Assembly (NCBI GenBank): GCA_963555775.3
Contig: CAUVWY020000010.1
Span: forward strand, 1,240,001-1,304,000
From: JAJEDW01 sp963555775
Lineage (GTDB): Bacteria > Acidobacteriota > Terriglobia > 20CM-2-55-15
DNA length: 64,000 bases
Reading direction: 5' to 3'
The notes under the pieces were generated by a model, which saw only the letters and a program-made list of their open reading frames with translations, made no database searches and had not been told where the DNA came from. Below, piece by piece: positions 1-8,089 of this stretch. The stretch's first letter is position 1. Each line of letters begins with the position of its first letter. The position numbers were made by a program, and so were the translations under genes.

Positions 1-1015
1 CCATGAAGGTTCGCACCATGCCCACGCCGTTCTCGATTTGCGGAAACTCCCGGTAATGGTCCCCGAGCGGAATGGGGTGACCGGCCAGGATGTAGAATTC
101 GTCGCCAAGGAACGCGAACGGCGTATCCCACTTGTCGAGAAACCGTTGCTGAATCGGGCCCAGGCCTCGAATTGCGTTGGCCGCGTATTCGGGTGTGACC
201 GGATCGATACTCGGCAGGTTTTCACGATGATCGGACAGACCGACCGGGACGACAGCTACCGACTGAACGGAGGGATAACGCCGGGCCAGATCGTCGATGG
301 TGCGATCGAGATGCGCGCCGTCGTTCCAACCCGGACACAGCACCACCTGGCAATGCAGTTGGATGCCGGCGGCGGCCAGGCGGTCGAGCTTCCCGTCCAG
401 ACCGTCGTAGGTGTCGTTACCCAGCATCCGGGTTCGAATATGGGGTTCGGTCGCGTGGACTGAAATGTAGAGCGGCGACAGCCGTTGATCGATAATGCGC
501 TGGAGTTCCGCTTCGGCGACATTGGTCAGGGTCAGGTAGTTCCCGAACAGGAACGACAGGCGATAGTCTTCGTCCTTGATGCGCAGGGACCGCCGCGTGT
601 TGCCGGGATTCTGATGGACGAAACAGAAAACGCAATCGTTGTCGCAAACCAGCGGCTCGATCGGTTCGAACTCGGCCCCCAGGCTCTCCCACTCTTCCCG
701 GAAAAATTCCAAAACGCGGTCCCGGGTACGGATGGACATCGGCTCTCCGAAATCCGCCAATTTGAACTGAAGATCGATGACGTCCAGGAGAGGCTCGCCG
801 TTGATTTCGACGACTTCGTCGCCGGCACGCAGGCCGATACGGCCCGCCAGCGAATCGGGCTCGACCTGCAGTACGCGGAGGGACACCCGGGTCCCTTTTT
901 TTGTGGGCGGGGCATGGCGGTATTCATGCCGCGCCCGAATCTTGCGCTCCACGTCCAGATCGTTGGTCTTGCGAACGTAGGCGCTTGATGAGAATGGGGT
1001 TTTGGGCCGGTCCAT
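1..1015 (-). CDS. Radical SAM protein with N-terminal PDZ-like domain (DUF512-type), 3' end outside window
   Basis: The reading frame opens with ATG at 1015 and runs off the left edge, so the C-terminus is missing. Residues ~40-80 look like a PDZ domain (SLAGRIGLRAGDEVVEING). A radical SAM cluster motif follows (VCDNDCVFCF, CxxxCxxC), then the usual downstream pattern FLFGNYLTLTN and YISVHATEP. This domain order is that of the DUF512 Fe-S oxidoreductases, whose substrate is not established. It is assigned by motif order; the radical SAM assignment is firm, the exact reaction is unknown. No operon partner is visible because the upstream side (1016-1347) is non-coding. Confidence 0.85.
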   Translation of the reverse strand, partial: MDRPKTPFSSSAYVRKTNDLDVERKIRARHEYRHAPPTKKGTRVSLRVLQVEPDSLAGRIGLRAGDEVVEINGEPLLDVIDLQFKLADFGEPMSIRTRDRVLEFFREEWESLGAEFEPIEPLVCDNDCVFCFVHQNPGNTRRSLRIKDEDYRLSFLFGNYLTLTNVAEAELQRIIDQRLSPLYISVHATEPHIRTRMLGNDTYDGLDGKLDRLAAAGIQLHCQVVLCPGWNDGAHLDRTIDDLARRYPSVQSVAVVPVGLSDHRENLPSIDPVTPEYAANAIRGLGPIQQRFLDKWDTPFAFLGDEFYILAGHPIPLGDHYREFPQIENGVGMVRTFM

Positions 1016-1347
1016 CTAGCAGCCTCTGGTAGAAATGTGCATAGTCACGTTCGCGGCGCCATCCAACGCAAACTGAAGCGGATGCGCCAACTCGCCGTGA
1101 TGCGAGATTCTGTGTACGTAGTATGTCATGGCGCAGGAATCCTGGGCTTCCCAGGATTGGATAGACACAACTGAGAGCCCCTTTCAAAATTTTCTATTTG
1201 TTTAAGCTCCCCTCTTCTTCACACAATCACGCCTTGCCAACGAGCGCTCAAACATGCGATCTATTTCATAGGGCGGTAGGACCGGACGATTCATACGTAA
1301 CAGAAGCCGATTAGGCTGAAAGGGTCGCGAATCGACTGTATCTCACG
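1016..1347. other. Intergenic, no gene seen
   Basis: This divergent spacer separates a minus-strand and a plus-strand gene. It becomes AT-rich around 1185-1230. I found no convincing ORF, RNA gene or repeat in it. Confidence 0.5.
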
Positions 1348-1875
1348 ATGATTGAACGATTTCTAGAACTTCTAACTCTGGCAACTTCGAGGATTCCGGA
1401 CGACTACTTCTGGCTGCCGGTCGCTGACACTGAGGAAGTAATCTACCGGGAGCGAGTCTACTGCTATGAACTTTATCATCAACTCAGAATGCTTCTCGAC
1501 GAGGACGAAGATCTGCGCTCGTACTCCCTCGGTGGCGAAGTTGATAAGAGGGGGCATCCGATTATTCGGCATTATGTTCCTGATTTCGTGCTTCACAAGC
1601 CCGGCGCGATGGACAACCTCGTCGTGATGGAAGTAAAACCCATTCATGCAAGCGTCGCGGAGCTACGGAAAGATATCAAAAAGCTCAAATATTTCGTGAA
1701 ACCAGAGGTCGGTTATCTTTACGGAATACAGCTTGTGTACGGTTCTAACGACACGGCCATTGACCGCTTCAGAGAAGAGATCGCAGAAACAAACGACGAC
1801 CATCTGCGGTTAGTCTGGCACCAACAACCAGGAAAAGGGGCAGAAATGGTCTCGCTGGTACGACCAATTGTCTGA
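1348..1875 (+). CDS. Hypothetical protein with PD-(D/E)XK-like nuclease signature
   Basis: This is a 175-residue acidic protein. Its centre contains PDFVLHKPG followed by VVMEVKP, an arrangement (PD...ExK) typical of PD-(D/E)XK endonuclease-fold proteins. No other domain is recognised. Its stop codon overlaps the TTG start of the next gene by 8 nt, so the two were probably co-translated. That partner is now disrupted by an insertion-sequence remnant. The neighbourhood (TrlF-like ATPase, restriction genes, IS fragments) suggests an accessory or defence role, but this is inference. It could also be a DNA-repair or unknown nuclease-fold protein without activity. Confidence 0.6.
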   Translation: MIERFLELLTLATSRIPDDYFWLPVADTEEVIYRERVYCYELYHQLRMLLDEDEDLRSYSLGGEVDKRGHPIIRHYVPDFVLHKPGAMDNLVVMEVKPIHASVAELRKDIKKLKYFVKPEVGYLYGIQLVYGSNDTAIDRFREEIAETNDDHLRLVWHQQPGKGAEMVSLVRPIV

Positions 1876-3076
1876 CCCGCTCAATCACCTTCGCAAGGTG
1901 TCCTCAGCCCCGTCGTCGAAGGACGAGTATGATGCGTGGCTCAAAGCCGATGACGCAATTGCCTTTCTTAGGAGCAACACCCACGATAACGAATTGGTCG
2001 TCTACTCGGGCTTGGCGCGTAATTTCATCCATGGAGTATTCGTCCCAGCTAATCTCGTCGATCCCCCAGACACCGAAGATCTTTTGCGCTGGAACTGCAA
2101 TGCCGGATCCTCATGGGGAATCTCACATGGTGGAGATCCGCGATCTATCGGGATATCTCCCCCGTTGGAGCACACAGGCAGCGACACGATTGATCAAGGG
2201 GAACAATTCGTCTTCTATCGCTTCTTCGCAGGCAGACTCGGCGACAAGAACTACTTCGAGGTGTGCCAGAAATTTGTTCACCTGTCGGACCTGCACTTCG
2301 TGCCAGAACGGAACGCCTATTGCCGTCTCGACGATCACGGCGACATTGACAAAGTGGTTCGAATCGTGACGTTCCCGGACAAGGGAGACGAGTTCGGTGG
2401 CACTGTGATTACTGTTCAACGAAGAGCGCTCGACGATTATATGGCGCTTCTGGACGTCGTAATGGTACGTACGTTTGAGTTTGACCGATCCGACGCCGGC
2501 CAACTCCCCGGCATCGAGTTGCCGACGCCAGGTGCTCAGGCTCGATGAGTACACCCCTTCACGGCGTAACAACGCGCCCAGCTCACCGGGCTTCGTACAC
2601 CGGTCGGCATCTCGTACGATCCGGCGCTTATACTCCGCGCTGAATCGTCGACGCGTCGCCTTATCGGCGACCTCCGGATCCGGACCGGCACCATTCCCAT
2701 CGGCCGAATCGCGCCCAACTCCAGTCGCCCTACGGGCTCCTTCCGTTGCCCGCGATTCTTTCTCCTCTTCTGGTTTAATCACCAACACAGGTTATCTTCC
2801 TTCCCGCCCTGCTCACTAATTAACGTTAGGGAAGGTGTCTCATCTACATTGGCACAGAGGGATCACGCTCGAAACGTCGTGAAGCCATTGCGCTCCCTCC
2901 ACTCCCTACGGACAAAACTGAAGGGCCACGCCTCTTATGTAAGCGCAACGGAAATAAAGCGGACAGCCCTATCCGGGCACGGAACTTACAAGGCTCATTT
3001 CCGAGTGCTTTGCCAGGAGTGTGACGAGGCGTTGCGGACGATCAGCGAGGCATTCGACGAGTCGCCCTCACTGTGA
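1868..3076 (+). pseudogene. Large hypothetical gene gutted by IS3-family remnant (5' part 1868-~2480, 3' part ~2849-3076)
   Basis: The 5' part encodes ~205 residues of a protein I know only as a conserved hypothetical (RWNCNAGSSWGISHG, GEQFVFYRFFAGRLG, HGDIDKVVRIV, DEFGGTVITVQ). At about 2480 the sequence changes to an antisense transposase fragment. After it, 2849-3076 encodes ARNVVKPLRSLHSLRTKLKG and HGTYKAHFRVLCQECDEA, which resembles the C-terminus of the same long protein family. Inference: the middle portion, probably several hundred residues, was lost when the IS fragment came in. The pairing of the two pieces rests on my memory of the family and needs a database check. Confidence 0.55.
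2485..2788 (-). mobile_element. IS3-family transposase OrfA-like remnant
   Basis: On the minus strand from 2788 the frame encodes a helix-turn-helix segment, RRRFSAEYKRRIVRDADRC, followed by LGALLRREGVYSSSLSTWRR. This is characteristic of the OrfA/HTH part of IS3-type transposases. The similarity stops at about 2485, where the reading frame becomes antisense of the host gene. There is no OrfB and no obvious terminal repeat, so this is a dead fragment. Confidence 0.7.
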
Positions 3077-3102
3077 GGTTCGACGGAATCATGGCTTATC
3101 GA

Positions 3103-3177
3103 CGGGCTCTTAGCTCCAACGCGGGTTTCCTTCAGTATCGCGATGATCTGGTCTTCGCCGAATCGCTTTCGATTCAC
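3103..3177 (-). mobile_element. Second IS3-family OrfA fragment (N-terminus only)
   Basis: Starting from a GTG at 3177 preceded by GGAG, the minus strand encodes RKRFGEDQIIAILKE and then GAKSP, the N-terminal helix-turn-helix of an IS3 OrfA of a different subgroup from the neighbour at 2485-2788. Homology ends after about 25 codons. It is a relic. Confidence 0.65.
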
Positions 3178-3312
3178 GGTCGGTTCTCCTTCCTTTTTTT
3201 CTGGAAAGGTCATTCTCGAAGTGGAGCGGTTTATGGGGGGAACGTCACTGCAGGACGCAGCCGTACAGAATGTACTGCACAAGGCCGAAGCGCTGTCAGC
3301 TGAGTGGACAGC

Positions 3313-3442
3313 CTAGCAGCCTGTCGGACTTTCGTCGTAAGTCCTTTGTTTTCAACGACGGCCCTTTTCAGCTCGAAACTGTAAACACAGTCATATGAAT
3401 GACTTAGATTTTCGATTTGGTGTTAGTCCGACAGGCTGCTAG
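3313..3442. repeat. Family-1 MITE-like element, copy 1
   Basis: This element is 130 bp, bounded by a perfect 18-bp inverted repeat CTAGCAGCCTGTCGGACT / AGTCCGACAGGCTGCTAG. It has no coding capacity. It is the most diverged of the four copies (for example TCGTCGTAAG instead of TCGGCGTAAG). It ends 15 bp before the start codon at 3458, so it separates the PHP/SMC gene from its original upstream DNA. Confidence 0.93.
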
Positions 3443-3457
3443 AACGGAGGGCACAAG

Positions 3458-6349
3458 ATGTATCCCAGAGGATCCGAATGGCGACGCTGGGACCTACATG
3501 TTCATGCGCCTGGCACGCTGTTCAACGACAAATTCACAAACTGGCAAGAATACCTTCTTGTCATCGAGGCACAAGACCAAGTTCGTGTCCTCGGGGTCAC
3601 CGACTATCTCTCGCTCGCGACCTACTCGACGCTCAAGCGCCATAAGGATGAAGGCCGCATTCCCAATATCGACCTGATGATTCCTAATCTCGAATTCAGG
3701 CTCGCACCCCCGACCGATAGAGCAACGGCGGTCAACATTCACCTGCTGATCTCTCCCGATGACCCGCAGCACGAATGGCAGATCAACAATGCTCTGGGCC
3801 GCCTCACATGGGAATACGACCACCGCCGCTATTCCTGTCTTCCTGTTCAGCTCATCGCCCTCGGCAAGGCCTTCCATCCTCAGATCAAGGATGATGCCAA
3901 AGCGCTCTCCATGGGCGCACTCCAGTTCAAGGTCGACTACACCGCCTTCCGAGATTGGTTCAACGCGGAGCACTGGCTGCGCGAGAACGCGCTCGTCGCG
4001 GTAGCCGCAGGAGCCGACGGGCTCTCTGGTTTCCGGCGCGACGGCGCATGGGCGGCGCTGCGTGACGAGATTACGCGGTTCAGCCAGATCCTGTTCTCTG
4101 GCCGCACCGGCGAACGCGAGTTCTGGCTCGGACAGGGCACGGATGAAGATCGAGAAACCCTGAAGCGGCTTGGTGGGCCACGTCCCTGTCTTCATGGCTC
4201 GGACGCCCATGAGATCGCCAGGCTATTCCGCCCCGACGAGGACCGTTTCTGCTGGATCAAGGCCGACCCGACCTTCGAGGGGCTCCGTCAGACTCTCTAC
4301 GAACCCGCAGGCCGCGTGTATATCGGACCGACCGCGCCCCTCTATCACGACGACGCGCGGGTCATCCGCTCCGTTACCCTGGCCCGATCAGGCGGCTGGT
4401 TCGAGGACGTGGAGATTCCTCTGAATGCCGGCCTAGTCTCGATCATCGGCCAAAAAGGGTCTGGGAAATCTGCGCTTGCCGAGGTTACCGCCTACACAGC
4501 CGGGAGCTGGGAAACGGAAGAACCCAGCAGTTTCATCAAACGCGCCGGAGAACACCTTCAGGATCTCTTGGTCACGCTCAACTGGGCTGACGGCGAGCGC
4601 ACTGAAGGGCGTCTCGGTGACGAACAGTCCGGCAACCGCGAGGTCCGCCATCTCTCCCAGAAATTCGTCGAGCGCCTATGTTCAGACGACTACATTGGCA
4701 CCGAACTCGTCCGCGAGATCGAGGCCGTCGTGTTTTCCTATATCGACCCGACCGACACGCTGAACGCCTCAAGCTTTGACGAGCTGCGCGCCCTTCGAAC
4801 GGAAGGCATCCACGAGGAAGGCGCGCGGCTTCGTGAGGACATTACCCGTCTGATCCGGGAGGAGTGTGCGCTACGAGACAACGCCCGCAAGCTCAGGGAG
4901 AAAAAGAACCGCCTCAACACACTGACGCAGGAACGGGAGGGGCTCGCCAAACAAATTCCACGACCGGCAAACGAGGAAGAGAGGCGTCGGCAGGAGGATC
5001 TGCAGCGCAAGCGTGCCGCGCTCGGAACGCTCCAGCAGGCAATCGCCGCCGACAAGCAGAAGCTGCAGAAGGTCGCCGACATCCGCGCGAAGGTGAACAC
5101 CCTCCGGGGGCAGATGCGGCGGTTTGCCGCGGAACTCGATACGTTACTCGCCGAAGCTGGCGTGCCCGAAGCTGATCGCGCACCGTTCCGGATGAACTTT
5201 TCGGCCGATACCGAGCCGGCGCTCACGCGACGCGAGGAGACCCTGAAGCAGTCAGTGGCGCGGCAGGAAGGAGCAGCCGAAAACCCTGCGGAGAACACGC
5301 GCCGCTGGTTGGAAGCGCAGATCAAAGCGCTGGTCGAGCGGAAGACTGCCGACAAGGCGCGGCAAGATCGCATCCGCGTACTCCAAACAAGAATCGCGGC
5401 CATCGGAACCGAGCGGAAGCGGGTCCAGGCCGAGATCGCGCAGATCGAAGGCCCTGACAAAGAGCGCATGGCCGCCGCGTACGAAGAACGGATGGAAACC
5501 TATGTCGCTTACTTCAGGAACCTGAAGGATGAGCAGGACACGCTTGAGCAGCTCTACGCGCCGGTCAAGGCGCACCTGGCTTCGGCGACGGCGGCGCCGC
5601 CCGAACAGGAGCTTGAGTTCTCAATCCGTTGGGAAGTCGATCTCAATACATGGCTGGAGCGTGGAAGCGTGCTCTTCGACCAACGCCGGACGCTCCCGTA
5701 CGGCACGATGCGCGAGCTTGGCGCCGCTGCGGCGCGGATACTCGTGCCCGCATGGACTTCGGGCAACGCCGATGCGATCCGGCCGGCCATGAAACAATTC
5801 CTGACCGAGTTTGGAAGCTCCAACCTCCCACCCCGCAATTACCTGCGCAGTGAAGTCACGGTTCAGGATCTGCTTCACTGGCTCTACGAACTCGACCACC
5901 TCAGGCTCACCTACGGCCTGAAATATAACGGCGTCGAACTGGAAAAGCTCTCGCCGGGTACCAAGGGAATCGTCCTCCTCATCCTGTATCTCGGCATGGA
6001 CGTTGCGGACACGCGTCCCCTGATCGTTGACCAACCGGACGAGAACCTCGACAACGAATCCATCTATCAGTTGCTTACCGCCTACTTCAGGGACGCTAAA
6101 TCACGCCGCCAGATTATTCTGATTACGCACAATCCCAACCTCGTCGTGAATGCCGACTCGGAGCAGGTGATCGTGGCGCACTGCGAACGGCGTGAGAACG
6201 GGTTGCCAAACATCACTTACCACAGCGGCGCACTTGAGAACGATCATCCGCCCGAGCACAGCATCAGGGAGCAGGTCTGCCGCATCTTGGAAGGGGGATC
6301 GGACGCCTTCCGACGGCGGGAGCGCCGCTATGCGCTCACGGACGACTGA
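3458..6349 (+). CDS. PHP-domain / SMC-like ATPase (TrlF-type)
   Basis: This 963-residue protein begins after a good GGAGG site. Residues 12-20 (DLHVHAPGT) and 247-252 (GSDAHE) are metal-binding motifs of a PHP phosphoesterase domain. A Walker A motif (GQKGSGKS, ~331-338) opens an ABC/SMC-type ATPase head. Residues ~440-700 are strongly charged and heptad-like, indicating a long coiled coil. The C-terminal head has an LSPGTKG signature and Walker B LIVDQPDENLDN, then ILITHNPNLV. This is the arrangement of TrlF-type AAA-like ATPases, which are often found in accessory or defence loci. Role inferred: nucleic-acid-sensing ATPase coupled to a phosphoesterase. It is intact, unlike nearly all its neighbours. 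Confidence 0.85.
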   Translation: MYPRGSEWRRWDLHVHAPGTLFNDKFTNWQEYLLVIEAQDQVRVLGVTDYLSLATYSTLKRHKDEGRIPNIDLMIPNLEFRLAPPTDRATAVNIHLLISPDDPQHEWQINNALGRLTWEYDHRRYSCLPVQLIALGKAFHPQIKDDAKALSMGALQFKVDYTAFRDWFNAEHWLRENALVAVAAGADGLSGFRRDGAWAALRDEITRFSQILFSGRTGEREFWLGQGTDEDRETLKRLGGPRPCLHGSDAHEIARLFRPDEDRFCWIKADPTFEGLRQTLYEPAGRVYIGPTAPLYHDDARVIRSVTLARSGGWFEDVEIPLNAGLVSIIGQKGSGKSALAEVTAYTAGSWETEEPSSFIKRAGEHLQDLLVTLNWADGERTEGRLGDEQSGNREVRHLSQKFVERLCSDDYIGTELVREIEAVVFSYIDPTDTLNASSFDELRALRTEGIHEEGARLREDITRLIREECALRDNARKLREKKNRLNTLTQEREGLAKQIPRPANEEERRRQEDLQRKRAALGTLQQAIAADKQKLQKVADIRAKVNTLRGQMRRFAAELDTLLAEAGVPEADRAPFRMNFSADTEPALTRREETLKQSVARQEGAAENPAENTRRWLEAQIKALVERKTADKARQDRIRVLQTRIAAIGTERKRVQAEIAQIEGPDKERMAAAYEERMETYVAYFRNLKDEQDTLEQLYAPVKAHLASATAAPPEQELEFSIRWEVDLNTWLERGSVLFDQRRTLPYGTMRELGAAAARILVPAWTSGNADAIRPAMKQFLTEFGSSNLPPRNYLRSEVTVQDLLHWLYELDHLRLTYGLKYNGVELEKLSPGTKGIVLLILYLGMDVADTRPLIVDQPDENLDNESIYQLLTAYFRDAKSRRQIILITHNPNLVVNADSEQVIVAHCERRENGLPNITYHSGALENDHPPEHSIREQVCRILEGGSDAFRRRERRYALTDD

Positions 6350-6804
6350 GACGCGGGTATTGGCCCCGTTCGGGACCCTAGTTACGTGTCAGGTATGTGG
6401 CTGTCCAAGTCGCCTGGGGCGGGTTCGGGCGTCCACAGCAATGGTACCGTCCACGAGCCTCATCCTGGAGGTCGACCCTGCCAGTCGAGCCTGACCCGAT
6501 GTCGTCGCCTTGGCAGTCGCGTTTGATGTTACCAAGTTGCACGGTGATGGCTTCAGACGAGATAGTTCCCGACGAAAGCCGGGCTCGGACAATCGATTCA
6601 TCGGAATCGAACATTCATTGGACGTTGTCGAACGGCATTGCACAACCAACGACAATTCAACGGATTACACGGTTCTCAAGGGGTGATCTATGGATGGATC
6701 AACAGCTCCTTAGAATTCATTAAGCCATTTATAATGAATCGGTTAAGTCAGTGTTGTGGCCGAAGACTCCTCGGCGCGACCGTGCACGTTTCTATTGGAG
6801 GCTG
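6350..6804. other. Intergenic, no gene supported
   Basis: Several short overlapping frames exist here on both strands, but none has a recognisable protein, ribosome-binding site or consistent codon use. Around 6710-6745 the sequence is AT-rich with a small imperfect inverted repeat. I see no RNA gene. Confidence 0.45.
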
Positions 6805-7404
6805 CTAATCCTCGATCAGATTCCAGCCCCGGGCCATGTACTGGATACCAGACACCGCGGTCAGCAAACCCGTCACGATGAACAGAAAGTAAAGGGCGTC
6901 TTCACGCAGGTTCATCCAGTCGTAGAACAGTACAAGGAACACGGTCAGCAACTGAAACGCGGTACTCATCTTGCCGTAGAGAGTGGGTTTGAAAACCCGG
7001 AAACCGTGCATCAGGTAAAAGGCAAGGCTGCCGAGCAGGATGAAGGTATCGCGAAAAATGATGACGACCATCAGCCAGAGCGGAATCGGATTGATGAAAC
7101 CCATCCGGGGGAGGGCAAGCATGACGATGGCGCCGCTGACCAGCAATTTGTCGGCAATCGGATCGAGGATGGCGCCCACCGAGGTCTTCTGACCGAACCG
7201 GCGCGCGATCAGGCCGTCGAGCGCATCCGTCACCGCGGCCACCACAAAGACGGCCAGAGCGGCGCCCACGCGGTCGTAGATGATCAGGGTGACGAAGACG
7301 GGAACAAGAACGATCCTGAGGATCGTCAGCTTGTTCGCCAGGGTCAGTATGTTCGGGCGGTACCGCTCGACCGGCCTCGCGAGTCTGGAAGACTCGTTTG
7401 TCAT
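6805..7404 (-). CDS. pgsA: CDP-diacylglycerol-glycerol-3-phosphate 3-phosphatidyltransferase
   Basis: This 199-residue membrane enzyme joins CDP-diacylglycerol to glycerol-3-phosphate, the first committed step to phosphatidylglycerol. The CDP-alcohol phosphotransferase signature D-x2-D-G-x2-A-R-x8-G-x3-D-x3-D is complete (TDALDGLIARRFG then GAILDPIAD, residues 60-85). There are about five hydrophobic segments. Length is normal for PgsA. It lies 103 bp downstream of the DsbD-N-like gene on the same strand. Another CDP-alcohol transferase (for example cardiolipin synthase type) is possible but less likely given the length and the NILTLANKLTILRI start. Confidence 0.88.
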   Translation of the reverse strand: MTNESSRLARPVERYRPNILTLANKLTILRIVLVPVFVTLIIYDRVGAALAVFVVAAVTDALDGLIARRFGQKTSVGAILDPIADKLLVSGAIVMLALPRMGFINPIPLWLMVVIIFRDTFILLGSLAFYLMHGFRVFKPTLYGKMSTAFQLLTVFLVLFYDWMNLREDALYFLFIVTGLLTAVSGIQYMARGWNLIED

Positions 7405-7507
7405 GCCATGAATGGAAACACAATGCCCGATAGGGCCAGCGGGTCGTTACTGGAAATGCTGGACATACCGGGACTGGAAATACCTGAAATTTTATTGAAA
7501 CGCGGTT

Positions 7508-7936
7508 CTACTCGGCAACGACAGGAACGCTGACATCCAGCGTTTGCCGCGCACAGAAGCCGTCGGCCTTCGAACAGAAAAAATACACCAGTTCACCGGG
7601 GATTTCGTATGCACCGGCACGGGCCGCCTGGACCCCGATCGTGAAGTCGGGGACGTTGACGTAGTACACGTCGGTCGAATCCGGATCGAGGGAAGGCGAC
7701 ACCAAACGCGTTTCGGACAGCGTCAGACCGCTCACGGGCTCCAGATTGAGCTGCATCGGGGGCGTGTGATTGATCAGGTAGCCATCGCGTACATCGAGCA
7801 ACAACGCCACTTCACCGGCTTGTCCGGAAATCACGTTGTCCGAAGAGTAGTCGGCCTCGACGACCTGAGGCAACCCGCCTCCAGCCGACAGCAGTTGCGT
7901 CATCGCAAAAACGAATCCGAAGGCAAAGTTCATCAT
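7508..7936 (-). CDS. Secreted DsbD N-terminal-like domain protein
   Basis: The second of two close in-frame ATGs (7936) is preferred because GGAG lies 6 nt before it; the alternative start is 7948. A hydrophobic segment (FAFGFVFAMTQLLSA) serves as signal peptide. The mature part contains LDVRDGYLINHTPPM and ends in VYFFCSKADGFCARQTLDVSV. This pattern resembles the periplasmic alpha domain of DsbD-type thiol:disulfide reductases, with two cysteines near the end. There is no membrane beta domain here, so it would act as a separate periplasmic domain. Assignment is by resemblance only. Confidence 0.55.
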   Translation of the reverse strand: MMNFAFGFVFAMTQLLSAGGGLPQVVEADYSSDNVISGQAGEVALLLDVRDGYLINHTPPMQLNLEPVSGLTLSETRLVSPSLDPDSTDVYYVNVPDFTIGVQAARAGAYEIPGELVYFFCSKADGFCARQTLDVSVPVVAE

Positions 7937-8025
7937 GATCGTCTCCATCCGAACCGTCGTCAGGCAATGTATCGAGCCCTGCCGGAGCGAACCGAAATGG
8001 CAAAGCGAACTGAAATCGTTTTAAA

Positions 8026-8031
8026 ATTATA
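8026..8031 (-). promoter_or_regulatory. Possible -10 box for the 7936-6805 gene pair
   Basis: The minus strand reads GCTATAATTTTAAAAC here, a perfect TATAAT about 90 nt upstream of the DsbD-like start. No good -35 match is seen at 17 bp. Confidence 0.35.
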
Positions 8032-8089
8032 GCACGAGGGCCGTTTCGGTCGATGGGTTCCGGACCGGATTGGCACGGCAAATTTGTTC

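Noticed and set aside
6378..6723. Short overlapping frames in the 6350-6804 gap
   Set aside because: Frames on both strands are similar in length, with no ribosome site and no recognisable protein.
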